Positions 6,668-15,260 of a DNA stretch of 25,122 nt are shown here, in pieces; position 1 is the stretch's first letter; every line of letters starts with the position of its first letter. The notes under the pieces are model-generated. The model had not been told where the DNA came from, ran no database searches, and saw only the letters and a list, made by a program, of their open reading frames with translations. The position numbers were made by a program, and so were the translations under genes. Origin of the DNA: Lachnoclostridium sp. UBA7215 (lineage in GTDB: Bacteria; Bacillota; Clostridia; Lachnospirales; Lachnospiraceae); the NCBI GenBank assembly GCA_002490465.1, contig DKUB01000076.1, forward strand, positions 17,304 to 42,425, in the 5' to 3' direction.

Positions 6668-7435
6668 ATGGATACGATTTTAGATGTAAAAAATTTGTGT
6701 AAAACCTTTATCACTAATAAAAGACAAAATAATGTTTTGAAAAATGTCAACTTTCAGGTATATGATGGGGAAATGGTTGCCGTTATGGGTCCCTCCGGTT
6801 CCGGGAAGTCCACGCTTCTTTATGCGGTCTCAGGCATGGACGGCATTACCGCCGGAGAGGTAAACTTTTGCGGAAAAGATATATCAAAGCTTACTCCACA
6901 GCAGCTTGCCGGCCTGCGGCTGGACGAAATGGGATTTATTTTCCAGCAGATGTATATGTTAAAAAGCCTTACCGTCCTGGATAATATTATTCTTCCGGCC
7001 TGTCAGTCAGACAAAATAAAGGAAAGCCGTAATGAGACTGTTCGGCGGGGACAGGAACTTATGCGGAAACTGGGTATCATAACAGTTGCAGACAACGATA
7101 TTAACGAGGTATCAGGCGGACAGCTGCAGAGGGCATGTATCTGCCGCAGCATGATAAACAGACCAAAAATGATTTTCGCTGACGAGCCTACGGGGGCGTT
7201 AAACCGCACGGCCTCCGAGGAAGTCATGGAAGAGCTGACAAAAATTAATCACGAGGGAACCACCATTATGCTTGTAACACATGATATAAAGGTAGCCGCC
7301 AAATGCACAAGGGTACTTTATATCGTTGACGGCAACATAAAAGGGGAGTATGATTTAGAAAGATATCAATCATCCGCACAGCTGCGCGAGCGGGAACGCA
7401 TACTCAATCACTGGCTTATGGAACTCGGATGGTAA
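6668..7435 (+). CDS. ABC transporter ATP-binding protein (MacB/LolD-like)
   Basis: A 255-residue ATPase with all expected motifs: Walker A GPSGSGKST (41-49), Q-loop FIFQQM (90-95), signature VSGGQ (148-152), Walker B MIFADEPTGAL (168-178) and switch histidine H205 (THD). The D-loop reads GALN rather than SALD, usual for this subfamily. A C-terminal extension of about 30 residues (LRERERILNHWLMELGW) goes beyond the core. It should energise the FtsX-type permease encoded 34 nt upstream. GGAGG precedes the start by 6 nt. The regulator gene begins 21 nt after its stop, pointing to one transcript. Confidence 0.92.
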   Translation: MDTILDVKNLCKTFITNKRQNNVLKNVNFQVYDGEMVAVMGPSGSGKSTLLYAVSGMDGITAGEVNFCGKDISKLTPQQLAGLRLDEMGFIFQQMYMLKSLTVLDNIILPACQSDKIKESRNETVRRGQELMRKLGIITVADNDINEVSGGQLQRACICRSMINRPKMIFADEPTGALNRTASEEVMEELTKINHEGTTIMLVTHDIKVAAKCTRVLYIVDGNIKGEYDLERYQSSAQLRERERILNHWLMELGW

Positions 7436-7456
7436 TCAGACACAGGGAGAACAGAG

Positions 7457-8116
7457 ATGGATATATTAATTGTCGAGGATAATAAAGAACTTGCCGGCCT
7501 GCTGTGTGATTTTCTACGTTCGGAACATTACACCGTATCCGCCGTTGATAATGGCAAAAAGGCCCTGGCTCTGTATGAAAAATACGGGGCAAAGCTTATT
7601 ATCCTGGACATTATGCTGCCCGGTGAAGATGGATTTTCCATTTGCAGAAAAATCCGCGAGAGAGGCAATGTCCCTATTATCATCGTCAGTGCCAAAACTG
7701 CCAAAGATGACAAATTAAACGGACTTTACCTCGGGGCAGACGACTATATAGAAAAGCCCTATGACGTTGATATTCTGCTGGCAAAAATCCATGGTATTTT
7801 CAAGCGAAAATACTCTCTGGATGAAATTACCATTGACAATCTGACACTAAACAGAGAGAGCAGGACGGCCAAAAAAGACGGCAGCATCCTGGATATGACG
7901 GCAAAAGAATTTGACCTTCTGCTCCTTCTGATGGAAAATAAAGACCGGGCACTTGACAAGGACTATATATTTAACCGTATATGGGGGTATGACAGTTTTT
8001 CCGAACCCCAGACTTTAACCGTGCATATCAAACGGCTCCGGCAAAAAATTGAGGACGAGCCAAAATATCCGAAAAAAATAATTACTGTCTGGGGCGTGGG
8101 GTATAAATTTGTATGA
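7457..8116 (+). CDS. OmpR-family response regulator (system 1)
   Basis: A 219-residue two-domain regulator. The receiver has the acidic pair E7/D8, phospho-acceptor D51 (LIILDIMLPGEDG), S78 and K100. The C-terminal winged helix (about 125-219) ends in the family's LTVHIKRLRQKIE and TVWGVGYKF. Its stop overlaps the start of the following kinase as ATGA, so the two should be translated together. The likely target is its own operon promoter, where an inverted repeat occurs at 4178-4210; that link is inferred. Confidence 0.93.
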   Translation: MDILIVEDNKELAGLLCDFLRSEHYTVSAVDNGKKALALYEKYGAKLIILDIMLPGEDGFSICRKIRERGNVPIIIVSAKTAKDDKLNGLYLGADDYIEKPYDVDILLAKIHGIFKRKYSLDEITIDNLTLNRESRTAKKDGSILDMTAKEFDLLLLLMENKDRALDKDYIFNRIWGYDSFSEPQTLTVHIKRLRQKIEDEPKYPKKIITVWGVGYKFV

Positions 8117-9390
8117 AATCTTTTACTAAACTGTTTGGGACGGCAATCGTCCTTATCGTGTTATTATTTGTAATAGCAAATACTGCTCTTCTCTCCTCGC
8201 GGAACCGCAACAGCAAACCATACCGCGTGGAGATTGACCGGCTTGCCGATAAAATAAAAAACAGCGGTTATGATAGTATTTCACTGACAGAATGCCAATA
8301 TGTCACTGACATTCTCCCCTGTAACGGCAAAGAGCCAGCTTCCTTTTTTCAGGAAACAGACAATGACTATGCCATCCGGATAATTAACGGCATGACCTAT
8401 CGCTTTGAGTATACGGCTGGTTCAACCCAAAACAACCGGCATACGCTTATCGTGCTAAATGCCGTTCTCGCCATTATGTCACTTTTTGTCCTGTGTGTAC
8501 TGCTCTTTATCCGCCATACCATCCTTGCCCCCTTTGAGCGTTTGCGGGATATCCCCTATGAGCTCTCAAAGGGAAACCTGACTGCCCCCATAAAGGAAAA
8601 CAAGTACCGATTCTTCGGAAAATTTATCTGGGGCATCAATCTTTTGCGCGAAAATATCGAACATCACCGACAGCTTGAACTAAATCTGCTACGGGAGAAA
8701 AAGACACTGGTCCTGTCCCTCTCCCACGACATCAAGACGCCGCTGTCTGCCATAAAACTGTACGCAAAGGCCCTGTCAAGAGGGCTTTATCCGGATGCAG
8801 AAAAACAACTCGAAATAGCGGAGAATATCAATAACAATGCGGATAAAATCGAGGGGTTTGTCTCCCGCATTATACAGGCTTCCAGTGAGGATCTCTTAAA
8901 ACTTGATGTAAAAAATGATGAATTTTATCTTTCTTCCCTTATGGAAAATGTTTTGGAGTATTATCGCGAAAAACTCGACCTTTTAAAAATTGAGCTCTCG
9001 GCAGAAACATATTCGGACTGCCTGCTGAAAGGGGACTTTGACAGAAGCATTGAGGTTATGCAAAACATTATTGAAAATGCCATTAAATACGGGCAGGGCA
9101 GTAAAATCGAAATAAAATTCTCCACTGAGGAGGACTGCCAGCTTATCACTGTTAAAAACAGCTCCTGTACACTGAAGGAGACGGAACTGCCACATATATT
9201 TGAGAGTTTTATACGCGGCTCTAATGCCGAAGGCATCCCCGGCAGCGGACTGGGACTGTACATCTGCCGTAACCTTATGCAGAAAATGGGGGGAGAGATT
9301 TTTGCAGAGGTACAAAACACGAGCGGCCACAGTAAAAATATGCTTGTCACTGCTGTTTTTGTTATGGCGGGCAAAAAACAGGACATTTAA
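8113..9390 (+). CDS. Sensor histidine kinase (system 1)
   Basis: A 425-residue membrane kinase. Helix 1 is at about 7-28 and helix 2 at about 109-134, enclosing an extracytoplasmic sensor loop of about 80 residues. This is too long for the short-loop intramembrane (BceS) type. A HAMP-like linker follows, then the dimerisation box LSHDIKTPLSAIKLY with phospho-accepting H205, the N-box NIIENAIKYG (N318, N322) and the G-box GSGLGL (377-382). It pairs with the regulator it overlaps by 4 nt. The location beside an FtsX-type transporter suggests that envelope stress or a transporter substrate is sensed. The 74-nt gap after it contains a promoter candidate. Confidence 0.92.
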   Translation: MKSFTKLFGTAIVLIVLLFVIANTALLSSRNRNSKPYRVEIDRLADKIKNSGYDSISLTECQYVTDILPCNGKEPASFFQETDNDYAIRIINGMTYRFEYTAGSTQNNRHTLIVLNAVLAIMSLFVLCVLLFIRHTILAPFERLRDIPYELSKGNLTAPIKENKYRFFGKFIWGINLLRENIEHHRQLELNLLREKKTLVLSLSHDIKTPLSAIKLYAKALSRGLYPDAEKQLEIAENINNNADKIEGFVSRIIQASSEDLLKLDVKNDEFYLSSLMENVLEYYREKLDLLKIELSAETYSDCLLKGDFDRSIEVMQNIIENAIKYGQGSKIEIKFSTEEDCQLITVKNSSCTLKETELPHIFESFIRGSNAEGIPGSGLGLYICRNLMQKMGGEIFAEVQNTSGHSKNMLVTAVFVMAGKKQDI

Positions 9391-9399
9391 TTTTGGTAC

Positions 9400-9428
9400 T
9401 TGCCATGAAAGAAAGAATCCAGTAAACT
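9400..9428 (+). promoter_or_regulatory. Putative promoter of the second two-component pair
   Basis: TTGCCA (9400-9405, 5 of 6 to consensus), a 17-nt spacer and TAAACT (9423-9428), 36 nt before the regulator start. The same TAAACT -10 occurs in the DUF368/RhuM promoters. Confidence 0.45.
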
Positions 9429-9464
9429 AATATACACAAAAAGCGAAAAATATGGGAGGGAGAA

Positions 9465-10124
9465 ATGGCAAACAGCGTACTTATTGTGGAAGATGAAATA
9501 TCTATTGCAAAAATGATTTCTATGAATTTAAAGGTGGCAGGGTATCATACCGTAATGTTCGGGGATGGCATGGAGGCCGCCAATGCCCTGGAAAAAGAAC
9601 ATGCCTATGACATTGCCCTGCTTGATGTGATGCTTCCCGGAATGGATGGTTTTGCCCTGTTTCATGTAATAAAACGTTACAATATACCGGTAATTTTTCT
9701 AACAGCCAAAGATGACCTTGATTCAAAAATACAGGGGCTTCAGGACGGAGCGGAGGATTATATTGTAAAGCCCTTTGAGATGCTTGAGCTTATGGTACGC
9801 ATGGAAAAGGTACTCGGACGCACGAAGAAATCTCAGGACGTCATCCGGATTCTGGATATAGAAATCAACTTTCCAGAGCACTCTGTGCGGAAAAACGGTG
9901 TGGAAATCCCGTTAAAGCCGATGGAATTTGAACTGTTGGGCGTACTCGCAAAAAATAAAAATATCGCTATTTCACGGGAAGAGCTTCTCCGCCGTGTCTG
10001 GGGGGTTGATTATATGGGAGAGACGAGAACGGTCGACGTTCACATTGGACAGCTCCGCAAAAAACTCTCTCTGAACGACAACATAAAAACGATTTCAAAA
10101 ATGGGCTACCGTCTGGAGGAATAA
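9465..10124 (+). CDS. OmpR-family response regulator (system 2)
   Basis: A 219-residue receiver plus winged-helix regulator. The receiver shows E9/D10, phospho-acceptor D54 (ALLDVMLPGMDG), T80 and K102. The DNA-binding half includes KPMEFELLGVLAKN and ends in TVDVHIGQLRKKLS and SKMGYRLEE. GGGAGGGAGAA precedes the ATG at good spacing. The kinase begins 4 nt after its stop. It is not a close copy of the system 1 regulator, so the tandem arrangement is not a recent duplication. Its targets are unknown; the lipoprotein/ABC-2 operon just downstream is the obvious candidate. Confidence 0.93.
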   Translation: MANSVLIVEDEISIAKMISMNLKVAGYHTVMFGDGMEAANALEKEHAYDIALLDVMLPGMDGFALFHVIKRYNIPVIFLTAKDDLDSKIQGLQDGAEDYIVKPFEMLELMVRMEKVLGRTKKSQDVIRILDIEINFPEHSVRKNGVEIPLKPMEFELLGVLAKNKNIAISREELLRRVWGVDYMGETRTVDVHIGQLRKKLSLNDNIKTISKMGYRLEE

Positions 10125-10128
10125 GCAA

Positions 10129-11514
10129 ATGCGCCTGAGATCAAAAATTATTATTATTTGCTGTATCAGCATTCTCTTTTCATTAACGATCTGTGGTATA
10201 ATAGTCTGCCTGCTGGTACAACGGCTCTCTGTCCAGACGGCAGAAGAACACGGACTGCAGAAAGCAATGGCAGATTTTTCTGCACTGGATGACAGGATTT
10301 CACAATATGCTACGGGAGAGACTTCTTTATCCATGGATAAAACACTGACCTATCTTCTGAAAAAACAGAACAATGACCTCCTTATCTGCTTTTCCTCTGA
10401 AAATGGCGGCAGCCCTGCCATCTTTAATTCTACCTTTCTCGAACCGGAGGACCTGGAGCCATTGATCTGGCGTTCACATTCAAGTACACCAATAGAAACA
10501 GCAGAACTAAAATGGGAAGGCATGCACTTTTTCGTTTACCGGACGACACAATACTCCCCCTGTACGGTCTATAAGCTGGAAGACTTTTCCTATGTACAAA
10601 GACGGATGAACATGATGGGAATTGGTCTTATCTTTTTAACTATTGTCATTATGCTTGTTGTATGCGGCATCCTTACTATGATGTTAAACAAAATCCTTCA
10701 TCCACTGAAAAAACTGGGAGATGGTGCAAAGCAGATTGCAGAGGGGCATTACGATGAGCGGATTGCGGTGGAGAGGACAGACGAAATCGGAGAACTGGGC
10801 GGCCGCTTTAATCAGATGGCAGAGGCCGTACAGACCAAAATAAAGGAACTGCAGAGAGCAGAAGAGAAACGGACACTGTTTATGGGAAACCTTACCCATG
10901 AGCTAAAAACACCTATGACTGCCATCTCCGGCTATGCCAGAACTCTTCTGACCGTAAAACTGCCGGAGGAGGACAGGGAAGAGGCGCTCTCCTATATATA
11001 TGAAGAAAGCTGCCGCCTGGAACGGCTCTCCAAAAAGATGATGAATCTTCTTTTGCTGGAAGAAAATGACCAGATTCATCTCTCCCATGTCCCTGCCGGC
11101 GAATTATTTGGCAATGCCAAAAAAGCGTGCCGGGACAGCCTTGAAAAAGACGGGATTCTGTTGGAGTGCCACGGTGACAGCGAGATTTTCTACGTGGATG
11201 CCGATCTCTTTACCGAAGTGCTGATTAATTTGATTGACAACGCAAGGAAGGCAAGCAAAAGAGGAGACAGCATCATTCTTACTGCCACGGATCACACCAT
11301 TGAAGTCCGTGATTTTGGGACAGGGATTCCCAAAGAGGAACAGGAGAAAATTTTAGAACCCTTTTATATGATTGATAAATCCCGCAGCAGGCAAAGCGGC
11401 GGCGCCGGATTAGGACTGGCCATCACTTCCATTATTCTGGAGCGGCTTGGATGCAAAATGAAAATTGAGAGCAGCGCGGGGGATGGAACACGTATGATTT
11501 TACAATTTGTTTAA
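10129..11514 (+). CDS. Sensor histidine kinase with HAMP domain (system 2)
   Basis: A 461-residue kinase. Helix 1 (6-30) and helix 2 (164-186) flank an extracytoplasmic domain of about 130 residues. A canonical HAMP domain (about 185-236, ending DEIGELGGRFNQMAEAV) leads into the dimerisation box GNLTHELKTPMTAISGY with H257. The catalytic domain has the N-box NLIDNARKAS (N366, N370), DFGTGIP (395-401) and G-box GAGLGL (424-429). It works with the regulator 4 nt upstream. A strong hairpin follows 20 nt after the stop, so the two-gene unit is closed off from the lipoprotein operon. Confidence 0.93.
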   Translation: MRLRSKIIIICCISILFSLTICGIIVCLLVQRLSVQTAEEHGLQKAMADFSALDDRISQYATGETSLSMDKTLTYLLKKQNNDLLICFSSENGGSPAIFNSTFLEPEDLEPLIWRSHSSTPIETAELKWEGMHFFVYRTTQYSPCTVYKLEDFSYVQRRMNMMGIGLIFLTIVIMLVVCGILTMMLNKILHPLKKLGDGAKQIAEGHYDERIAVERTDEIGELGGRFNQMAEAVQTKIKELQRAEEKRTLFMGNLTHELKTPMTAISGYARTLLTVKLPEEDREEALSYIYEESCRLERLSKKMMNLLLLEENDQIHLSHVPAGELFGNAKKACRDSLEKDGILLECHGDSEIFYVDADLFTEVLINLIDNARKASKRGDSIILTATDHTIEVRDFGTGIPKEEQEKILEPFYMIDKSRSRQSGGAGLGLAITSIILERLGCKMKIESSAGDGTRMILQFV

Positions 11515-11535
11515 ATTATGATGAATACTTGCTGA

Positions 11536-11576
11536 AAACGTCCATGTTACAATAAGGCCAACATGGACGTTTCTTA
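11536..11576 (+). terminator. Hairpin terminator or attenuator before the lipoprotein operon
   Basis: A perfect 13-bp stem AAACGTCCATGTT / AACATGGACGTTT (11536-11548, 11560-11572) with an 11-nt loop. The tail TTTCTTATTAT is only partly T-rich. I found no convincing promoter between this hairpin and the next start at 11601, so it may allow partial read-through (attenuation) rather than full termination. Confidence 0.65.
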
Positions 11577-11600
11577 TTATATAAAAAGGAGGGAATCACT

Positions 11601-13040
11601 GTGAGAAAAACAACAGCTTTATTCATTTTATCCGGGCTTCTTGTCGTTTCACTGACAGGATGTGCAGACACTCCGGAGAAATCCATTGTCCGTGAGAAAA
11701 ACATGGACAAAATGCTTGAAGACGCAAAAGAGGGAGAAAATAACAACTCCTATGACCAGGTAAAGGAAGAGGTAAAAAAATACGAAAAATATCAGAAAAA
11801 AATTGATAATAAAAAATTAAAGGTATCGGTCGATATTGATGCCAAGGTGGAAATACCGGAAACGGAGAAGCTTTCTGTCTACCGCGTCCACCCCACAAAA
11901 ATCGACCAGACTACGTTTGATAAAATAAGAACCGCTCTTTCGCCAAATACTTCCTATTATGACGGGAGAGGAATAGACGAGGACTCTCCCAATATGAAAA
12001 AACTGGTAAAGTCCCCCTCTGATAACAAAATTAAAAAAATCCAAAAAATGCATGAGGACCATCCGGGTGATACGTTTTATGACTGGCTGTATGAGCTGCA
12101 TAAAAACGGAGAATTTTATTATGGGCTGAGCGACCAAAAAGATGGCAATTACCACACCCTGTATATGCAGAATTCCGAAAATTATGGAAACTGCCTCCGG
12201 TATAAATGCAGTAAAAACGTTTTCGGTGAACGCTTTTACCACGCAGATGTCGAAAATGATATTGAAGACATTGTACCGGCAAAGGACAATGAGGCCCCTG
12301 ACTTTACGGAAATCGGTATTTCTTTTGCCAATGAAGAACAAGTGATAGAGCGCGCAAAAAACGAACCGCTGACTCTGTCCCAGAAAGAAGCCGAACAAAA
12401 AGCAGCAGAAGTTCTGAAACAAATTGGATTTAATGATTTCCATAACTTCAGCGGCGGGAAATATTCACAGCTGCTCACTGCCAAAGACAGCAACGGAAAA
12501 ACAAAAATAACATACCGCGACGTGTACCATTTCCTGTTCCTCCGCAAACTGGACGGAGTATTTGTCAACAACCAGGCAGGATTCAAGCTGACGGATGAAT
12601 GGCAGGGAGATAACTACACAAAGAAAATGTGGGGAAGCGAAGCGATAGCCATCAATATAAATGACAACGGAATTGCTGACTTCTTTTATCTCTCCCCACT
12701 CACGGTAGATGATACTGTTGTAAAAACGAGTAAAATAAAGCCCTTTTCGGAAATAAAAGAAATCTTTGAGCAGATGGTTGTCATTGATAATGCTCCGGAA
12801 GATTTGGAACAGTTAAAAGATGAAAAAGTAACGATCCATATCAATGAAATTCACCTCGCTTACACAAGAATCAGTGAAAAGAACAGTTTTGACAGCGGAC
12901 TTGTAGTACCCGTATGGAATTTTGAAGGGACTGTCATGGATGAATACGGTCAAAAAGACACGCGCAATGGAAAAAACGGCATCGTATTATCTGTCAATGC
13001 CATTGACGGCTCTGTCATCAACTATGACCTGGGATATTAG
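11601..13040 (+). CDS. Predicted lipoprotein, first gene of module B
   Basis: A 479-residue exported lipoprotein starting at GTG, supported by AAGGAGGG 7-8 nt upstream. The signal peptide (MRKTT, then a hydrophobic core) ends in the lipobox SLTG-C21. The mature part begins with a charged, lysine-rich helical stretch (about 40-75), followed by a mixed alpha/beta domain without a motif I can name. The length and Lachnospiraceae setting would fit the DUF6034-type lipoproteins, but I cannot confirm this. It should sit on the outer face of the membrane. The next gene starts 2 nt after its stop, so it is operonic with two ABC-2-like membrane proteins. It may be the substrate-binding, sensing or protective component of that transporter. 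Confidence 0.8.
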   Translation: MRKTTALFILSGLLVVSLTGCADTPEKSIVREKNMDKMLEDAKEGENNNSYDQVKEEVKKYEKYQKKIDNKKLKVSVDIDAKVEIPETEKLSVYRVHPTKIDQTTFDKIRTALSPNTSYYDGRGIDEDSPNMKKLVKSPSDNKIKKIQKMHEDHPGDTFYDWLYELHKNGEFYYGLSDQKDGNYHTLYMQNSENYGNCLRYKCSKNVFGERFYHADVENDIEDIVPAKDNEAPDFTEIGISFANEEQVIERAKNEPLTLSQKEAEQKAAEVLKQIGFNDFHNFSGGKYSQLLTAKDSNGKTKITYRDVYHFLFLRKLDGVFVNNQAGFKLTDEWQGDNYTKKMWGSEAIAININDNGIADFFYLSPLTVDDTVVKTSKIKPFSEIKEIFEQMVVIDNAPEDLEQLKDEKVTIHINEIHLAYTRISEKNSFDSGLVVPVWNFEGTVMDEYGQKDTRNGKNGIVLSVNAIDGSVINYDLGY

Positions 13041-13042
13041 AT

Positions 13043-13663
13043 ATGAATAGCTTTGAAACTGATATGAAACGGGCATTAAGCGGCATAAGCTTTTTCGTAC
13101 CACTTTTTCTGGAATACCTGATACTCCGGTATATGGGGATGGAATCTGAAATGTTTCAGATCAGCCTTCCTGTCCTGGTTTCTATCCCCTATTCCACTGC
13201 ATGGCTCAATGAGTACCAAAGTGGTTATATAAAGGCATATCTGCCCCGCTGTGGAAAAACTTCTTATATACTCGGGAAGTTTCTCTCCTGCGGTATCAGC
13301 GGAGGCACCCTGCTTGTGCTGCCCGCCCTTCTTTACCAATGGACTGGGGGAGATACCGCTGTGGACCTCTCTCTCCTGTTTCTCTCCGGCATGTTCTGGG
13401 CTGCCCTGGCAGCCACACTTGCCGCTGCCGCAAACAGCCGCTATGTGGCATACGGAGGTTCCTTTGTGCTCTTTTATGTACTTGTTATATTATACCAACG
13501 GTATTTTAAGAGCTTATACTGCCTGTACCCGCCTGAGTGGTATGCCCCGGAGCATACCTGGGTACTGGAACATACCGGAATTATACTAATGATGACAGGC
13601 TTTATTGTAGTAACCGGCATTATTTATTATTGCCTTTTAAGGAGGTGTATCGAACGTGTATAA
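13043..13663 (+). CDS. ABC-2-like membrane protein (module B, first subunit)
   Basis: A 206-residue protein with about six hydrophobic segments, short for an ABC-2 permease. The cytoplasmic stretch NEYQSGYIKAYLPRCGKTSYILGKF between the second and third hydrophobic segments resembles the coupling loop of ABC-2 permeases (E-x-x-S/N-G-x-x-R/K). No other domain is visible. It begins 2 nt after the lipoprotein stop and its last 8 nt overlap the next membrane gene. The pair plus the ATPase at 14601 look like a heteromeric ABC-2 exporter or immunity pump of the BcrB/LanEG type. The substrate is unknown. Confidence 0.7.
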   Translation: MNSFETDMKRALSGISFFVPLFLEYLILRYMGMESEMFQISLPVLVSIPYSTAWLNEYQSGYIKAYLPRCGKTSYILGKFLSCGISGGTLLVLPALLYQWTGGDTAVDLSLLFLSGMFWAALAATLAAAANSRYVAYGGSFVLFYVLVILYQRYFKSLYCLYPPEWYAPEHTWVLEHTGIILMMTGFIVVTGIIYYCLLRRCIERV

Positions 13664-14558
13664 GGTAAGGCAAATTATATGTCTGGCGCAGTGCAATTTC
13701 AGAAAATGGCACAAAAATCCCCAGATTATTTTATGCTTTCTGCTCGCCTTTATTTTCTGCTTTCTCCTGTCTGACAAGGTCATGCAGTTTGCCCAGACCT
13801 ATGCCACCCATTTACAGGCTATGGAGGCATTTATCTGGACATTTGGCGACTCACAGTCCGTACTCGCCATTTCCATCCTGCTTCTGCTCCTCTTTTCCGA
13901 TATGCCGAACCTGTCCAACGAGGTTCCGTATTATATGGTAAGGACAGACCGGACGGTATGGATGCTCGGGCAGATTGTCTATTTAATATCCGCAACCTTC
14001 CTGTTTATTTTTTTCATTCTTGCCTCAACAGCATTCCTGTCCGCCGCCAGGGCTTATGGCGCTAATATGTGGAGTGACACGGCAGCAATTTTAGGTTATT
14101 CCGATATTGGGGAAAAAATCGCTGTGCCCGCCTTTGTCAAAGTGCTCGAGCTGACAGACCCCTATCGTTGTACTATGCATATTTTCTTTCTGATGACAGG
14201 GTATTCCGTAACCATGGCCGGCATTATACTATTTTTAAATCTCTGCAAAAATAACGGCGGTATGGTCGGAGGCGTATTGTTCAGCGCATTGGGATTAATC
14301 ACAAACCCGGATATCGTGGCAGAATGGTTTGGAATTTCCATAGAACAGATTCGATTTGCCAATATCATAAGCGGATGGATTTCACCTTTAAACCACGCCA
14401 CGTATTATATGCACAGTTTCGGATATGACAATCTGCCAAAACTATGGCACTCCTATTTATTTTTTTTGCTTTTAAGCGGCATTTTGTTTTTCCTGTCCCT
14501 GATGCGGATAAAAAATTATCCCTTTCAGTTTACAGGATGCACCACCACCGCAAAGTAG
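13656..14558 (+). CDS. ABC-2-like membrane protein (module B, second subunit)
   Basis: A 300-residue polytopic protein starting at GTG, with TAAGGAGGTG (13637-13646) placed inside the end of the preceding gene. Hydrophobic segments occur near residues 22-42, 68-85, 108-132, 172-196, 198-215 and 268-290. A cytoplasmic stretch NEVPYYMVRTDRTVWMLGQ after the second helix has the spacing of an ABC-2 coupling region. I do not recognise a named family. The 8-nt overlap with the first subunit implies coupled translation and a fixed ratio. It likely pairs with that subunit and with the ATPase 42 nt downstream. Confidence 0.7.
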   Translation: MYKVRQIICLAQCNFRKWHKNPQIILCFLLAFIFCFLLSDKVMQFAQTYATHLQAMEAFIWTFGDSQSVLAISILLLLLFSDMPNLSNEVPYYMVRTDRTVWMLGQIVYLISATFLFIFFILASTAFLSAARAYGANMWSDTAAILGYSDIGEKIAVPAFVKVLELTDPYRCTMHIFFLMTGYSVTMAGIILFLNLCKNNGGMVGGVLFSALGLITNPDIVAEWFGISIEQIRFANIISGWISPLNHATYYMHSFGYDNLPKLWHSYLFFLLLSGILFFLSLMRIKNYPFQFTGCTTTAK

Positions 14559-14600
14559 AGCTTCTGCCGTAGTATAAAAAATGAGAAGGGAAGTTTGAAA

Positions 14601-15245
14601 ATGGATGAGACAAAAGGAATACAGGTAAAACATGTGTACAAATCCTTTGGCAGGGAACACGTGTTAAACGACATAACTTTTTCCATACCACCGGGAAGTA
14701 TTTACGGAGTAGTTGGAAATAACGGAAGTGGCAAAACCGTATTGATGAAATGCATATGCGGCTTTATGAAATGCGACAAAGGGGCAATCCGGGTAAACGG
14801 AAGCCAGGTGGGGAAAGAAGTAGATTTCCCTGACCATCTGGGCGTCATTATAGAGACCCCCGGCTTTATCCCCAATCTATCCGGATATAAAAATCTGAAA
14901 ATCCTTGCCTCTCTGAAAGGGAGAATTGGAAAAACAGAAATCCGTGAAACACTCATAAAGGTAGGACTTTCGCCGGATATGAAGAAACCGGTTGCCAAAT
15001 ATTCCCTTGGAATGCGGCAGAGGCTTGGCATCGCCCAGGCAATCATGGAAGATCCGGATGTACTTATTTTAGATGAGCCGTTCAACGGACTGGACCGGTA
15101 TGGCGTTGTAGAAATACGGGAGCTCCTCAAAGAATTAAAAAATGACGGCAAATCCATTCTGCTTGCCAGCCATAACGCACAGGATATTGAAGAATTATGC
15201 GACCATGTACAGGATTTGATGAATCCCATGGGCGAACATGAATGA
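14601..15245 (+). CDS. ABC transporter ATP-binding protein (BcrA/LanF-like)
   Basis: A 214-residue ATPase counted from the ATG at 14601. This start is preferred over TTG 14595 because AGAAGGGA lies at a proper distance. Motifs: Walker A GNNGSGKT (39-46), signature SLGMRQ (135-140), Walker B VLILDEP (154-160) and switch H191. The Q-loop region reads IIETPGF in place of a glutamine, as in BcrA/lantibiotic-immunity-type ATPases. The protein ends right after the H-loop, lacking the C-terminal tail of 10 to 90 residues found in many relatives. It should drive the two ABC-2-like subunits upstream. Its TGA directly abuts the ATG at 15246, and the next gene's ribosome binding site follows at once. 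Confidence 0.88.
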   Translation: MDETKGIQVKHVYKSFGREHVLNDITFSIPPGSIYGVVGNNGSGKTVLMKCICGFMKCDKGAIRVNGSQVGKEVDFPDHLGVIIETPGFIPNLSGYKNLKILASLKGRIGKTEIRETLIKVGLSPDMKKPVAKYSLGMRQRLGIAQAIMEDPDVLILDEPFNGLDRYGVVEIRELLKELKNDGKSILLASHNAQDIEELCDHVQDLMNPMGEHE

Positions 15246-15260
15246 ATGGGAGGAACAAAT

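Noticed and set aside
11529..11553. TTGCTG ... TACAAT as a promoter for the lipoprotein operon
   Set aside because: The spacing is only 13 nt and the -10 lies in the terminator stem.
11817..12443. Minus-strand ORF of 208 codons
   Set aside because: It lies fully antisense to the lipoprotein gene, has an odd Phe/Ile-rich composition and no domain; a shadow frame.
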